64,000 nt of DNA from contig NC_030381.2 of NCBI RefSeq assembly GCF_001625215.2, positions 52,935,214 through 52,999,213 of the forward strand. Direction: 5' to 3'. The stretch is from Daucus carota subsp. sativus (lineage: Eukaryota > Streptophyta > Magnoliopsida > Apiales > Apiaceae). The position numbers and the translations under genes are program-made. Below, one piece after another: positions 25,701 to 38,863 of this stretch. The notes under the pieces are model-generated. The model searched no databases. It was not told the origin of the DNA and worked only from the letters and a program-made list of their open reading frames with translations. Position 1 is the first letter of the stretch; each line of letters starts with the position of its first letter.

Positions 25701-27879
25701 ACAAATTACGAAATATAAATTAATACTCGATATAATATGTGACATGAAATTAGAGTTGGTGAGTAGCACACAATGCAAAGGGCTTTATAACTTTATCTAA
25801 ATTGAATATACAAACTTAAGGTTATTTAATTTGTACGTATATGGGTGAATTTTTTTTATTAGAAAAAGGTCATCCCATTTTTCGTATTCGTATAAAAAAT
25901 ATATATGAGCTTAGATAACTCTGAAATCGATACTAGGAGCTAAGAATGTCTTCTCATATGCTAATGTTGTTGAATTCAGATTTATATTAATATTAATTCC
26001 CAAACTTTTACAAAACCAGGCTATGGTTGACAGGAAGTCAGGAACAAATGTTTGTATGAGAAAACAGAGTTAAGCCCATGTCGGGCCCAAATACATATCC
26101 TGATGAATACGGGCTCACTATATCGCTCCTACTCAAAAGTTTAAGTTGGCCCAAAGCCCAAAATTCAAACATGAGCTAATAATTACTGTACTTTTTTTGT
26201 AAGAAACATGAACTGAGTAAAAATTAAAGCCCTCGTGCAAAGGTTCTCTTCGGTTTGGTGGAATGTAAAAGAATTAATGAAATTTTTTCAAAAGTAAAGA
26301 TTTTATGAAGAAATAACCGTGTGTGAGATGATTAAGATTAAATTACTGTTTCGTATTATTGTTGATAATAATAAATATAAATTGAAAAATAGGTGAAAAT
26401 TTGTTAGGTAAATCTAAATGGAGCTTTATGAACAATTTTTAGCTCAAAAACCGCGTTTCAAAAGGAAAAGCAGATCCTCCCATTTTTTTTTAGAAAAAAA
26501 CTGCTTTCAGTTTTTATTGAGAGCAGTCCATACATTTTTTTTTTTCAATTCTCATCAAAATCATCATTTTTAAATCATAATTCAAAATGTGAAAATATTA
26601 ATAAAAAAAAAAACTATCAAACAACTATCTAATTTTAACAACAAACTTTTTTACCGACATTTTTTAATGACAGTACATTAGTTTTTAATCTTACTCACAG
26701 TTAAAAGAATATGAATGTTTATGAATTTTTATGAGGGCCAGAAAAGACCCTACATACATACTACTGTCAAGTGTCAAAACATCATGCCATTATTTATTAA
26801 TTTGAGTATAAAAAAAAATGATACACACTTCTGACATGCATAAATGATTGTGTTCAAATATCATGCTGGATTTTCTAATTTTTTAAGGAGTGACCGACTT
26901 CAAATGTTCAAGTTTTTTTTTTCTTTTGTCGTATCAAATGTTCCAAGTTGAACTGTTCCGGTTGAAGACAATGAGAATTATTTTTCATTGGTCCTGTTGA
27001 GGCTCTTCTTTTATACACTGGGCAAACCAGTTGTGCACAAATATACATACACACATTTGCACATATTTAATAGATCGACTTTATTCACAACTTTTATCAG
27101 GCGAACAATCAAATCAAACGTACGTCCCCTAATTACTTGTTGGAACTATAATCTATGAACTGCTCATCCCCTCTTCATTTGGCTACTTTTCACAAACTCT
27201 AACCATCCTTGGCTATTTTTAATACTGAGTACATAAGAAAAAGGAGCAGAATTTAAAGATGTGTAGCTGGGGAAACCTGCAAAACCTGGATCTTGATTGA
27301 AAATTTTCCTATCTGTTTTAATTAGGTGGAGTGAAAACAAAAATAATCAAGAAGAAAACTGGTCGCTTAATATTATATCAGTATTATAGCAGAACTTAGA
27401 CGGATTAATTTGGTATCCTCCACAATTTTGAAAAAATGTTATGAAAAAAATGATATTTTTTCGGGTTGGATTGAACGTTCAAGTATATTATAACAATCGT
27501 ATGTCAAATATTTCGAACTTTAGAAGCCGCTCACAATGAATTGTAATCATTATCGTAAAAATTAAGAATCAAAATTAATCGGTTGATCTACTTATTCTTG
27601 GATAAATCATTGATTCAGGATTTATAATATTTTTTTGGATGAATCATAGATTCTTAGTCAAATCAGGGTGTAATTCATAAATCTAGTGAAATTTTTATAA
27701 AAATTATTCGATTTTTTTTAAAACCTTGGTTATAGTGCAGAAATTTGAAAGTTAAAAGAGCAGGGTAGGTTTTATTAAAGATTTTTATTAAATTTATCCA
27801 TGACTTTATGGGTTGTGATTGCTTTCTTGCTTGCATCATCATGAAATCTATAAATAAGATTTGTAAAAGTGCAAGTACA
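22791..27879. other. 5-kb AT-rich intergenic region
   Basis: PYL 3' UTR, then very AT-rich DNA with no credible gene. A run of TA/AT repeats lies near 24340-24390 and several A or T homopolymers near 25490-25520 and 26480-26620. Short imperfect duplications occur, for example a near-identical pair at 23605-23640 and 23670-23700. I recognise no coding motif in any frame. Confidence 0.5.
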
Positions 27880-30539
27880 ATTTTACTACTCACTGCTGGT
27901 GCAGTAAAAGACAGTGCCATTCTCTCCTCTCACATCACAACCAAAACTCTGCCTTGCCCTCAACTTCTCACTTGTTACATTCAAGACTCCATGCAAAGTT
28001 AAAGTAAGTAACTTTCTTACTCTTCTTTCTCATCACACTTGCCTTGTTACCTATATTTAGTTAAAAAGTAAACCCTTTTGAGATTCTTGGTTTTTTACCA
28101 CTCCAAATTGTAGAAACATAAATTTTCTAAGGCCTGTCATGAACAGGAGTTTGAACAAAGTATGTACGGGAATATGCATTATACATATGTGTGGGCTGGT
28201 CCATACATACGTGCAGCTCGAAAAAAAACGTTGGGCGTGAAAAACTCTCTTGAATGATATCATAAAACTCTTGTGTATATATCAAAAACTTAAAACTAAT
28301 TGTTCAATATTTTTTTTCTCGCTAAATGTATGCTACTAACATCCGTATGTCTAAGTATATTTAGGACTATATATATCTTTATCTTTGTGTATGTATTGTA
28401 CTATTGTATAATGTGTTGATGTAAAGAAAAGAGGCAGATATTGAGGAGGACAAAGAAGATCAGTGTTCAAAGATTAGTAGGGAAGGATGGGTCCTCTGTA
28501 AAGGCTGCAATAGAAATGAGTGGCACTGCACTATTAAAGATCAGTAGTAAGTAATGCCCTTCTCCTCTCTGTACATTTTTGCATTTACACACATTAGATA
28601 CTACAATGTAGTTGCAGAATCAAGATTTCGAAACAATCAGTCCAAATATAATTATTGTGAATTTTCGTAATATGGATGGTAGTCGGAATTTAAAATACTT
28701 TTATACTGATATGTAACTAAAAATACGGGACATTATAAAATTTTTGCTAAATTTTAAAGTTCAACCGGACTTGGGTATCCAATTCAACCTATCCCTCCTT
28801 AGTTTTCCCCTGCATGTATGTATATGTTGTTTTCACTCTTGTGTGGCTCTTCTTGTCACTATATTTAATATGGGTCCATGCCATTTATCCTACTACTTCT
28901 GCAAGTGACCCCTGTTTTGGCCTTTTTCTCTTTCTTGCTTTTAATGGTTTGCTTCAGATGATTGTCCTACTAGTTTACAAGACCTCTTTTTTCTTTTCTG
29001 TGTTTTTAGCTTTAATATCTGGTGGACATTGTGTTCTCCTGTCTTCTGTTTTGGTTCTGTGAGATGGAGTATATAATTATGCACACACACAAAGATCATG
29101 ATTTTTCATAGGCTCTGACTCTGAATTTTCACATTCTTGGTCTTTGGGTCATGAAAAATGAGCTTACTTTTTTTTTCCCCTTCATGCAAGCAAGTAAACT
29201 TGTTACTTTCTGCCTTGCTTTTTAAGCTTTAAGTCATTTTCTGCAGAGTGGATACTGAGTATGTTTAATGCATGAATGCTTGGATTGGCTTTTACATATT
29301 GTTCTCATGGCTAAAGAAGAATAATAGTAGAATCTCTCTTACAGACCTGGCTTTTTATTTTTTACTATTTGCTTGTTTGGAAAATGAGGAAACCAACAAA
29401 TTTTTGTGAATTTTGTACAGCATTTCCTTGTTTTGGGTTCCTTTAGGAAAACTACACACACATGATGTCAATGATACAAATGCTAGCAACCATATATGTA
29501 TCTTTTGATTAGAAAACTCAGTCTGCATAGATCTTTCGAGCCCATCATTTTGAATAATTGTTGTTGTGACAAGCCTACTGAAGGAGATTTAAAGTCCATG
29601 AAGTTTTTTTGTTAGTAGATCACAATTTTTCTGCAGATCACTGCAAGGTAAGTTTAAGTTTATATGTTTTCCCTTCTTTCAAGTGTTTGCCTAGTTAGAT
29701 TTACGATAAGTTTCTTACATTCTAGCTAAGTTTATCAAGTCAATTTCATCGTTCGGGTGTCTCATGGTTCACTTATTAGTTTCTTGGTTTATGTATTAGT
29801 AACTGTGTGTTTGTAGTAAGGAGCTAAGCATGTCTAAAATTCTTAGTTTTGCTTTAGTCTTGTCTTCTTGCTTCTAGTTGATTATGCTAGGCTTACTTCC
29901 CTGATAATGGTTGCTAAAATGTAGAAGAACATGCAATAATTTTACGCGAGGGCTGTAGGTAACATGACTATCGGATACAGTACTACTTCCGTCATGTCTG
30001 ATTAAATTTGGCCTGTAATATTCTATATACTTCACCTACATGAAACTCCTATTGTTGAATCGAGGGAGCACGGGAGCACTAATATTTTGTCTCAGGACTC
30101 AGGAGAATAACCTCACTATAACTGTTTTCTGTGTCATTTAAATCAAAATGTTGGTCAAGTATTCAGTCATTATTTCAGACTTCACATTTGTCAAGTCAAT
30201 TTCCACCGATGTAATCAACCAAATTCAGATTGAGCCAGATTCCGAGTAGAACCTGTTAATTTAGGGCTTCTGTGAAGAATAACGTATTTTCATTACCTGC
30301 CCAGGAAATGAATGCAAGTTCTCCGCATCTAACTGAATTTTCACGTATTATGTTACAGGAAGTTGGCATTGCAAGGTGGAATCCTCAAAATTATTCCATT
30401 CTTGTATGTCTTTTGGTACCTGAAGATCTGAAGCACTTCTCTAAAACGAAAGCAACCTCGTCTGTAAGTAGAGACTAGCAGCTCCTAAAAGAATCAAGAG
30501 CTACCATAAGTTAAATATCTAGTTCTGCGTTGGACTTAG
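27880..30539 (+). promoter_or_regulatory. Probable leader region of ATH1-like gene with candidate non-coding exons
   Basis: Several strong donor sites suggest a multi-intron 5' leader: GTAAGTAA at 28004 and at 28547 (the latter after a purine-rich block 28430-28546), and GGTAAG at 29648 soon after a TTTCTGCAG acceptor. A last leader exon may start after CCTGCCCAG at about 30304. Within it a 56-codon upstream frame starts at 30308 and stops at 30478, and an AG sits directly before the main ATG at 30540. Exon calls are by eye only and the transcription start is unknown. Confidence 0.3.
30308..30478 (+). CDS. Upstream ORF in ATH1 leader, or an in-frame N-terminal extension if spliced
   Basis: ATG at 30308, 56 codons, TAG at 30476-30478, ending 61 bp before the main ATG. 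It begins MNASSPHLTEFSRIML and contains WNPQNYSILVCLLVPEDL. A perfect donor GTAAGT starts at 30464, exactly at a codon boundary. An AG acceptor ends at 30539, immediately before the main ATG. Removing those 76 nt would fuse 52 codons in frame to the main protein. Left unspliced, it is a typical inhibitory upstream frame. Which occurs cannot be told from sequence. Confidence 0.35.
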   Translation: MNASSPHLTEFSRIMLQEVGIARWNPQNYSILVCLLVPEDLKHFSKTKATSSVSRD

Positions 30540-32523
30540 ATGGATTCATTTACGGTGCCCACGAATATGGACTGCCCGAACCATATAATTGAGGAGGATA
30601 AATTTTTATGTTCAACCTCAATTTCTGGTTATCAGTCAAATCTACACAATCTGAACGAGCAAAGCCAGATCATGGCTGAATTTCCTGCACTTTGCTTGAC
30701 ACAAGGTGAATTTCTGAATCATCTCCAGTGGCATCCTCACCTCAATTATCATGGCGAGATACCTAGTTATACTGCATTTACCTCCAGGAGTTCGCAGCAA
30801 GAGAGAGTCCCTGACTCGACAGGAAGATTGTATCCAACCAGTAACACCGAGAATCAGGTTAAGTATATGGGCGGAATGGCTACTTTTGGTGCTGCACATG
30901 CAAACCTTGCGAATTTTAATGGCAAAGAGACTCCTCCAGCATGCGCTCAAGAAGTGATGAAACCTTTTGTTTCAAATGACTATGATACTGGGCGATCTTC
31001 ACTTGGAACTTTTGGAAACCATGAGGAGAGGAATGTTAATGTAAGAAGTAAAAGGGACTCGCACAATAATCTTGCTCCTCAATTTGCTAGGCCGGTTCCT
31101 GAAATAACAGAATTTGAACCACTCATAACCATGGGAAACATGGATCAAAATGGGTGGGTTTCAGCAGAAAATAGAAGTATGAGTTCGGATTATACTTCTG
31201 GATCATCAAAATACAGCAACGAGCTATCACCGAGTCTTTCTGTATCACAGCCAGCAGCTATACGCACAATAACTTTTCCAGAACATTGTTCAGAGATTAG
31301 TGGTTCAGGTTCAGAGCAAGCTTCTTGCAACATCAGTAATTTTTCTCCAAATTTAAGTTATCAACCTGTCCAACTTTCAAGCCTGTTATCTGGATCAAGA
31401 TTTCTTACAGGGTTGCAAGAAATACTTTCCGAACTTGCAACGTATTGTTTTAAAAATTCAGGTCGTGTAGGCTATTTTGCTGGTAGAACTAGCTCCAGGA
31501 TAAATATTCCACACGCTTCAAGTCAAGATGCTGAAAGAAGTTATACACCAATGGATCCTGATAGCTCTAATGATGATAATTACCTCCCGACAAGGGGACA
31601 GGAAGTTGAAACGAGGAAGAACTTGCTTGATTTACTGCAAATGGTATGAATCTAACTTTACAAATGTAATTATTATCACTCAACTGAAAATATATATGAT
31701 TAAACATCGTATGACAATGCAGAAACTGCAATATATTACTATGCAACTTTCACTATTTGAAATTAGACATTCAATTAGCAAAAAAAAAAATATAAAAAAA
31801 AAATAGACATTCATTGTGATGTTGTAATATAAGACATTACGAAGAAAGTTTTGGGTGTGGGGTGTAAATCTTGCTCTTAAGTTTTGACTGATGATATTGT
31901 TATGCTCTTTCTGAACTCAGGTAGACAATCAGTACAACCACTGCTTAGATGAAATCCATAAAGTAATATCTGCATTCCACTCGGTAACTGAACTGGATCC
32001 TCATATACATGCTCATTTCGCTCTTCAAACAGTTGATATGTTGTATAAGAACCTGAGGGAGAGAATCAGCAAGTCTGTCCTTGCACTGGGGGCTCGTCTC
32101 CATGATGGAAGTAGAAAGGAAGAGGAAATGCCATTTGAAACCTCTTTTATCCAGAAACAGTGGGCTCTCCAGCAGTTAAGAAGAAAAGAACATCAGTTAT
32201 GGAGACCCCAGAGAGGCTTGCCAGAAAGATCAGTCTCCGTGTTAAGGGCATGGATGTTTCAAAACTTTCTTCACCCGTAAGCACTTTCACAGAAAGAATC
32301 TAATGTATCCTGTTAACAGTCAGAAATCAATATTTAGAAAGAAAGTATGCTTGAACTTCGGAATAATGTGTTGCAGGTATCCAAAAGATGCTGAGAAGCA
32401 TTTGCTTGCCGTAAAAAGTGGATTGACTAGAAGCCAGGTAATTCCAGGTCCTGCACTTCTATACAGTCATCTGCCTTGTTCTTAAGTTTAATACTACATC
32501 TCCTTTTGATACTTGCCCGTAAT

Positions 32524-32555
<32 letters not shown>

Positions 32556-32691
32556 TCGGATCTGGAAACCAATGATAGATGAAATGTACTCAGAGATGAA
32601 CAGGAGGAAACGCCATCAGAACAATGAAGAGATCGATAGCCATCAAAGAAACCATATAAGCATCGACGGCCATCGTTTTAGAATGTTTTAA
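30540..32691 (+). CDS. ATH1: BEL1-like (TALE) homeodomain protein, ATH1 orthologue candidate
   Basis: Four coding exons, 30540-31643, 31921-32276, 32377-32437 and 32527-32691, give 561 residues. BELL proteins pair with KNOX homeoproteins and act in the nucleus; ATH1 controls the shoot meristem, stem growth and floral repression. An SKY-like motif ([18 protein letters not shown]) lies near residues 284-303. The BELL domain spans about 356-425 ([20 protein letters not shown], then [17 protein letters not shown]). The homeodomain spans about 462-524 with [16 protein letters not shown], the three-residue loop PYP at 487-489, and [13 protein letters not shown] from 511. The block [14 protein letters not shown] and the RPQRGLP...[19 protein letters not shown] stretch favour ATH1 over other BELL members. 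A preceding upstream frame could be spliced in frame. Confidence 0.92.
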
Positions 32692-33419
32692 CTGAGATTA
32701 AATCGGAATATTATGTATATGTCTGTTGCAATTGCTTGGTAATGTAACTTATAGATTCAGTGCAAGACATCATTATGCACAATAGTAGATAACTATCTAT
32801 ATAATCTTGATTATATATGAATCAAATGGATTTTCAGTTCAAGTTTTGTGCCGGCTTTATGCATATGTGTCAGAAGACTCCGAACTGTCAGGAACCAGCC
32901 CTAAAAGTAATATCGATAACTTAGGGCTGCCAGGAAGGTTCTGACATGCTACCGGTAAAGAGTAAAGTCTAGGGTGTTCTATCGTAAACAGACTTGGGAT
33001 TTGCGATACCAGGTAAAATCGGTAAAGAAGGGGTCAGAAAATGTTTCCGGTCAATGTTCAAGTACCAGGCGCTGCCTTTGGTGAGGCAGGAGGTATGGCA
33101 TCCTCCAAACTTTCCCACACAGTCTACAGGCCAAATAAAAAAAATAAAAAAAATTGAAGAACCAATTCATCCAATGACTAAAAAGCAAGTACATAATTTC
33201 TTCATAACCTTAAAAACGAAAAATAAAGATAACAGGAGTATCTTCTGCATCCTTCAATAAAGCAATAAGCTTGCTTCATATGCAGCGAAGGATAAAAGTT
33301 TTGCATTGTACATCCTCCGGTACACACATATTATGAGGCTACATATGGCTCTACTGAAGAAACCATATAGATTCGGCTAACATTAGTTTCGATACAAGAG
33401 AGTTCCATCAGATACTTTT
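32692..33419. other. Intergenic DNA between convergent genes, with imperfect hairpin
   Basis: This 728-bp interval separates the 3' ends of ATH1 and the minus-strand gene. An imperfect inverted repeat, left arm 32887-32904 (GTCAGGAACCAGCCCTAA) and right arm 32921-32945, could form a bulged hairpin in the ATH1 3' region. No gene is seen. Confidence 0.5.
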
Positions 33420-36400
33420 TCAGTCTACATCTTCCATCTCTTCGTCGGCATCATTAGGAGTTGTTTTTTTCTTCTCATCTTCCATACACAATCCACTCCC
33501 AGTTGTGTTACCCTGGCTTCCACTAATCAAAGCGTTGCCAAAGGTGGGATGCAAAGAAATACTAGTGAACGGAGAATTATGAAATTCACACTTCACAAAC
33601 TTAGCCTGTGGTTCCTCTGCACTCATTTCTTCATAACGTTTCCTTCTCCCATGTGTGGATGTTAAATTCACTGCAAAGGCAAGGTAAAAATCAGAATATG
33701 TATAGAGTAAACCATCTCATGGTCCACGCTAACCTTGTTAGCCCCATTAAAGTCAAGAAAGGTGTGTGGGGGTTAGATTAATCACCAGTCGATTTATATT
33801 CGAGAAGTCCATAGCCTTGACGTAAACTGCACACAGTAGCTTTAGCATGTAATGTAGAACTATCTTCGAAAACTCTAACCCCGAGATCCTGGAGGCCCAA
33901 TAGCCATTCTGAAAATAATTAAGCTTTAAGTTATCATTTCACTGAGAGACACTAAAATTAAGACTGTATATATTAAATACAGAAGAAAAGAATCATGAAA
34001 TACCAAAAAACGGAATAGTCTGGTATTTCTTTAGGAAGAATGTTTGTTTAATTAACCTAAGCAGCAAGAATGCAAGATCACTTTGCCTAACAAAAATAAA
34101 TAATTTAAGGGAGAGGGGGCAGGGAAGGCTCAACATCTACTGTTAGTACAAAAAATCTAACGGGAAGACTAAATTACAAATTTTTAGTTGAATAAAAGGA
34201 CATAAATAACACAAGACTTACCAATAAGAGCTTTGGGAGTGGGTGTGCTTGGCCTACTCAGTTTCTCCTTAATGCCGATTTGAATCATTTGATTAGCTGC
34301 CAATTTAATTAGCAGGTTAGGAATGTCAGATCTAGCGAAGGCTTCTGTGTAAGAAACGGTTGTGGCGCGTTGTCCTGCCCCATATTCCCTGTACTACGTA
34401 ACATCTCTAAATTATTATAAAATCTTATAGTAATAATGTCTTTGCATTTTTGCTGAAACCGTAATTAAGTCAAGTGATCATGTACCTCTCAAACTCTATG
34501 GCATTGTCTGCAACAAGCAGCCATGCCAAGAACATATTTTTCAAGTGGTTCTCATGCAGCTGTCCGAATCTACCAGATCTTAAAAATGGAAGCTCGCCCA
34601 GTAAAACAGCATCGTACAACACTCGTCTTAGAAGTATTTCCTCCTCAGAACTCTGAACATATTATTGTTGGATAAATACCAATATCAGCCATCAAGTACA
34701 ATATTCCATATAATTTCATTCATTGAGGATTATACATGTCTACCGTTTAATAGAAGTACGAGAGCTACAGAAGAAGTAAAATGTGGGTTTGGGTATTCTA
34801 ACATGGGAAATGGTGGTAGATGACCAGCTCAAAGGCATAATCACTATATTGGTGTTGCCTATATATTTAAAAGACAATTTTCTGTGACACACTCTATTAA
34901 ATTTCTTAAAAGCAAAGTTTATTTAATTTTGGCACATGTATGTATAGGTATGTGAACAAAGGCATCAGCTATAAACATTTAAAATCCCACATTTACAAAA
35001 AAAAAAAAAAGTTGGAGAAGTGAGGGTACACCTATGGACCATTCCAGTCCTTAGTGGCTATGCCTCTGCTTCCAACTACCAAGTCTATATAAAAGCATAA
35101 GAATACTAACCAATAAGGTGCTAACTGGCAAACTCGGCTCCAACATCATTCTGAGAAGCATATCTGACAGGCAACACCAACAAATAAGGATAATAAACAT
35201 GAAATATCAGCAACTGAACTTCCCAAAAATGAGTGAAAACTAAAGATATCAGAAAAGGCACCTCCATATAAGTCACATGTCAATGTCAATATAAAAAATA
35301 CAGATCATAATATCATTTCCAGTTGATGTTGGAATATATATCTACAATTAAAATATGAACTGAAAACTGGAACCCGATAGTCTACAAACTACAAAGCCTA
35401 GTCCCAGCTATTTCCGGACCATAGATGAAAACGTAATAATATTTGCTTCAAGTGAAAGAGCAAAGCACGATGTGCATACTTACGAACAAATTCAACATGT
35501 TTCTACTACGGATAGTCCAACTTTCCCTAGTTACATTATAGATCAGATATAAATACCTAATACAGGGTATTGCTCTGGTCCCATTGTGCTATCAAGAGAA
35601 GTTGAGGTTGAGGTTCACTTCTCCAGGAAACTTGTAGACTTATATGGTATCTATACTGGAAAACATAACAAAGATAATGCCAGGAGGTGTATGTGAGCTC
35701 TTATGTATTCAATAACAATCATTAAGGAAAAGAAATGAAGCAAGCTCTATGTTTGGTTCTGGGTATGGACTATACTTGTTCAGAGGGTGTATGTGTGATC
35801 CCTAATTTCTAGCCACAATGCGATGCTCTTAGTACGATGAGTTGCATTACCATTACTTTGTTGATATTACTCTATCCTCAAAATGTATTTAACAACCAAA
35901 AATAGCTATGTGTAGTATTATTTCTTTATGCAGCATCAGATAAAAATCCTCAATTTTTTTTCCTGAGAAGTTGCATGATATGCATCATATACTCCATACA
36001 GGATGCAAAACTAGCGACACAAGTACTATATGTATCTCTATACATGAAAAGGGTATTTGATGCTAAAAGTCTTGAGAACTTAAACCGCAGATGTACTGTC
36101 AAATGCTACAGATCCATACACATAACAGATTCCATTAATGCAACCAATGAAGAATGCAGCTCACTACTTTCATTTTTGACACATGAACACACACACTCAC
36201 ACTCACACTTAATAACCTTTTAGGCAAAAGCCCTTGGTATGCAATACACTGTTACGATAAATCTGATGAGAAAACTCAGGTCAAATACCGAGCTTAATCA
36301 AAAGTTCGGATCTATCCCAAATTCGAATCCAATATAAATTACATATAAACTAACTTGGGTGATCAAGGACCCATCAGATGCCTCCAAAGGATTATGATTT

Positions 36401-37633
36401 GTTTATGCACTTGGTAGACATACTTAACCATATACTTTAAACAAAAACCCTAAATATTTGGATGTAGGACTTGAGTATCAACATTTTCGTCATGCCTAAT
36501 GATAGCCCATAGGAAATTCTCTAGCTATTGTGGAGGATGATACAAGTTGGCTTGGTGTCCCTAACATCCACAAAGTACCAACCTTTGTGCCCCACCTTCA
36601 TTAACTTGATTCAACAAGATATCGAGTGTTGGCTTCGACACCATATGTTTTAACTCGGGTCAAATCTAAATTAACAAAAAAGTCTCTTAAGTGCACTAGC
36701 CCAAACACATCCGACTTGGGAGATCTACAACCCCATTGAGACCCCGAAAAGATCATGATTTGTTGGTGCACTCGGATGTCATAATTAAGCATAAATTATA
36801 AACAAAATACCCCATGGACAGGACTATACATGAATTAAAAATTAAATATTTAAACTAGTATTAACAAGCTCACCATAAAAGGTAAAGTTCTTGAATTCCT
36901 CCAAAGTCTGCACTACCCATGTAGTTATATCCATTTGCTGGTCAACGCCACAAACCCCAAAACTTAGTTTAAACTGTAACATTAATAATAACATCTCTAC
37001 CATAACAACCGCAGCTAAATAGTCTGTCCTGTAACATGAACTTATCTGCAGTCGAACTTCATCACTTAAAAGCGGAAAAAATATCCTTAAATGGTCTAGA
37101 GGTTCACAATCGCTCTTAACTTGATCCATCGACCAAACTTGCAAAATATCTTTAAAACAATATGATAATTTCTCTATCCCTTCTCTTTGATCCTCCAAAC
37201 TGCCGCACAAGATGATATAATTAACAATTTTTTTTAACAAACATCCAATTTGTCTCAAGCGCGCATCCGCCTTTGATAAACCAACACAGGATTTGTAAAG
37301 AACAGGAATGATTGGAGCTACCGCAGCAACCCTCGTCAAGGCATTACATGAAGGTGAAAGCCAAAATGACCAATAGAACAAATCATTAGCAGCACAAATA
37401 GGGTCTGTGCCTATAAGAGAACGGTATTTTATTGCCAAAAAGAAACAAAGGAATTCGACAGGGGGATCTTTATGTCCGCGAATCAAACGGTGGAAATGCA
37501 TTTCAAAGTCCTGCAAATTTGATACCTCACTTTGGAGACCATTTAGAAGCATCTTGATTGAATTTGTCAGCAGCATCTCCTCGGACTCGGTAAGGCTTGG
37601 CTTGATGATTGTATCGATAGTAGGAGTATTCAT
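33420..37633 (-). CDS. Conserved plant protein of unknown function, 506 aa (tandem copy A)
   Basis: Six minus-strand exons, 36874-37633, 35111-35163, 34486-34652, 34222-34388, 33786-33908 and 33420-33670, close to 506 residues with matched phases. The large first exon encodes a mostly helical, Leu-rich region with DPPVEFLCFFLA, LTRVAAVAPIIPVLY, VWSMDQ, LRIFFPLLSDEVR and DYLAAVVMVEMLLLML. This suggests an alpha-helical repeat (ARM/HEAT-like) fold, which is inference. Later exons encode SSEEEILLRRVLYDAVLLGE, EYGAGQRATTVSYTEAFA, RPSTPTPKALIEWLLGLQDL and a polar C terminus with RRKRYEEMSAEEP and the acidic end DADEEMEDVD, compatible with a nuclear protein. I do not recognise the family. A diverged copy of exon 1 only lies about 2 kb upstream on the same strand. 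Confidence 0.85.
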
Positions 37634-37891
37634 TTTGAGCGGTGCACATACATATAACTAAATCATCAATGACTTTATAGGTAAGTCTGGAAAGGATTTA
37701 AGCAATGGAAGCGTTTAAGGAATGTAAGCCCAAAACCCTAGCTCCGCGCTAGCAAGTTGAGTGAAAAGGGGCGTCAGATCCTTTTGGTAAGCAATATATA
37801 TTAAATTTGAGATTTTATTTGCCCAAAAACCAATGCTACAATTTGGGACAATATTTCCTTTTAAAACACACACACACACATATAGGCCATT

Positions 37892-38301
37892 GTTCCATAG
37901 AGAACCATCTTATATAGAGTCTCGTGGGGAACCATTTGGTTCTACTTTAAAATCTAATTTAATAATTTTAAAATTAGTCATACTTATGCATAAATTTTGA
38001 TTCTAATCTAGAATACTAATCATACATAACATGCACAAACAATTTAACACATACAATCTAAGTAAAAGGATTTAATTTTTAAATTTGGTTCTACTGTATA
38101 ACCACTTTGGATGAATATGAATCTGCTATAGAATCAGTTTGTATATTATGATTAATTTTCAGCAAAATTTGGGAGGAAAATGATGAAACTTTATTTTTTA
38201 ATTTACTAATTATATATTTGATAAATAATGAGATTGATACATGAATTTTATATGTATAGGTGTTCTCTACTAGATTCTATATAAGATTGTTCTCCATAAA
38301 G
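37892..38301. mobile_element. MITE-like element with about 40-bp inverted ends
   Basis: The left arm 37892-37932 contains CCATCTTATATAGAGTCTCG. The right arm 38261-38301, reverse complemented, contains CAATCTTATATAGAATCTAG, with the same flanking GAGAAC and GGGAAC/AGAAC motifs. The interior is AT-rich and non-coding. CA repeats abut it on the left (37866-37880) and GT repeats on the right (38313 on). TSD unclear; total about 410-430 bp. Confidence 0.6.
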
Positions 38302-38312
38302 TGTGACTTATA

Positions 38313-38346
38313 TGTGTGTGTGTGCGCGCGCGAGCGCGCGCGTGTG
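38313..38346. repeat. Alternating purine-pyrimidine tract (Z-DNA-prone)
   Basis: (TG)n passes into (CG)n, then one A interruption, then (GC)n and (GT)n, about 34 bp. It is CpG-dense inside AT-rich sequence and is the kind of sequence known to adopt left-handed Z-DNA under negative supercoiling. Confidence 0.8.
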
Positions 38347-38832
38347 ATTTGTAACCACTTAAATCCTAGACGCTTTTTTTTATATTTATACACACTATCT
38401 TTCATATTATACAGATGAAATATATCTCAAAACTAGAAGTTGGAACATTCAATTTAATACTACTAAGATTTATAATACAAATTAAATTCTAACATGTGTG
38501 TGTGTGTGGAGAATCCAAGGTGCGAGACCTGTGACTACAACGTGTGAACACTCCAAGCTTGTTCTTGCAATGTAAAATTTAGCCATAATTAGGAAGCTTA
38601 AACATCCGTGATAGACTAATTCGAAACACTTTAAATTGGTAACATCCTAGTTACCACATGAGCATTTTTAGAAGAATATAAAAGATATGCCGTAGAAAAT
38701 AATACATCTACTTGGTTCAGTGAATTTCAAAATTTGTTCCTCTAGTCTGAAATACTGTACCTAGATAATTGGACTATCCATAAATATTCAACGGTGTTAC
38801 ATGTAAAAAAAAAAGATGGGAATTTTGTGTGT

Positions 38833-38842
<10 letters not shown>

Positions 38843-38863
<21 letters not shown>
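38843..38863 (+). repeat. Poly-G run of 21
   Basis: An uninterrupted run of 21 G, preceded by an 11-T run and a short GTGTGT. Confidence 0.9.

Noticed and set aside
28814-29062. 82-aa hydrophobic frame in the ATH1 leader region
   Set aside because: T-rich intronic sequence; no family motif, no supporting splice context.
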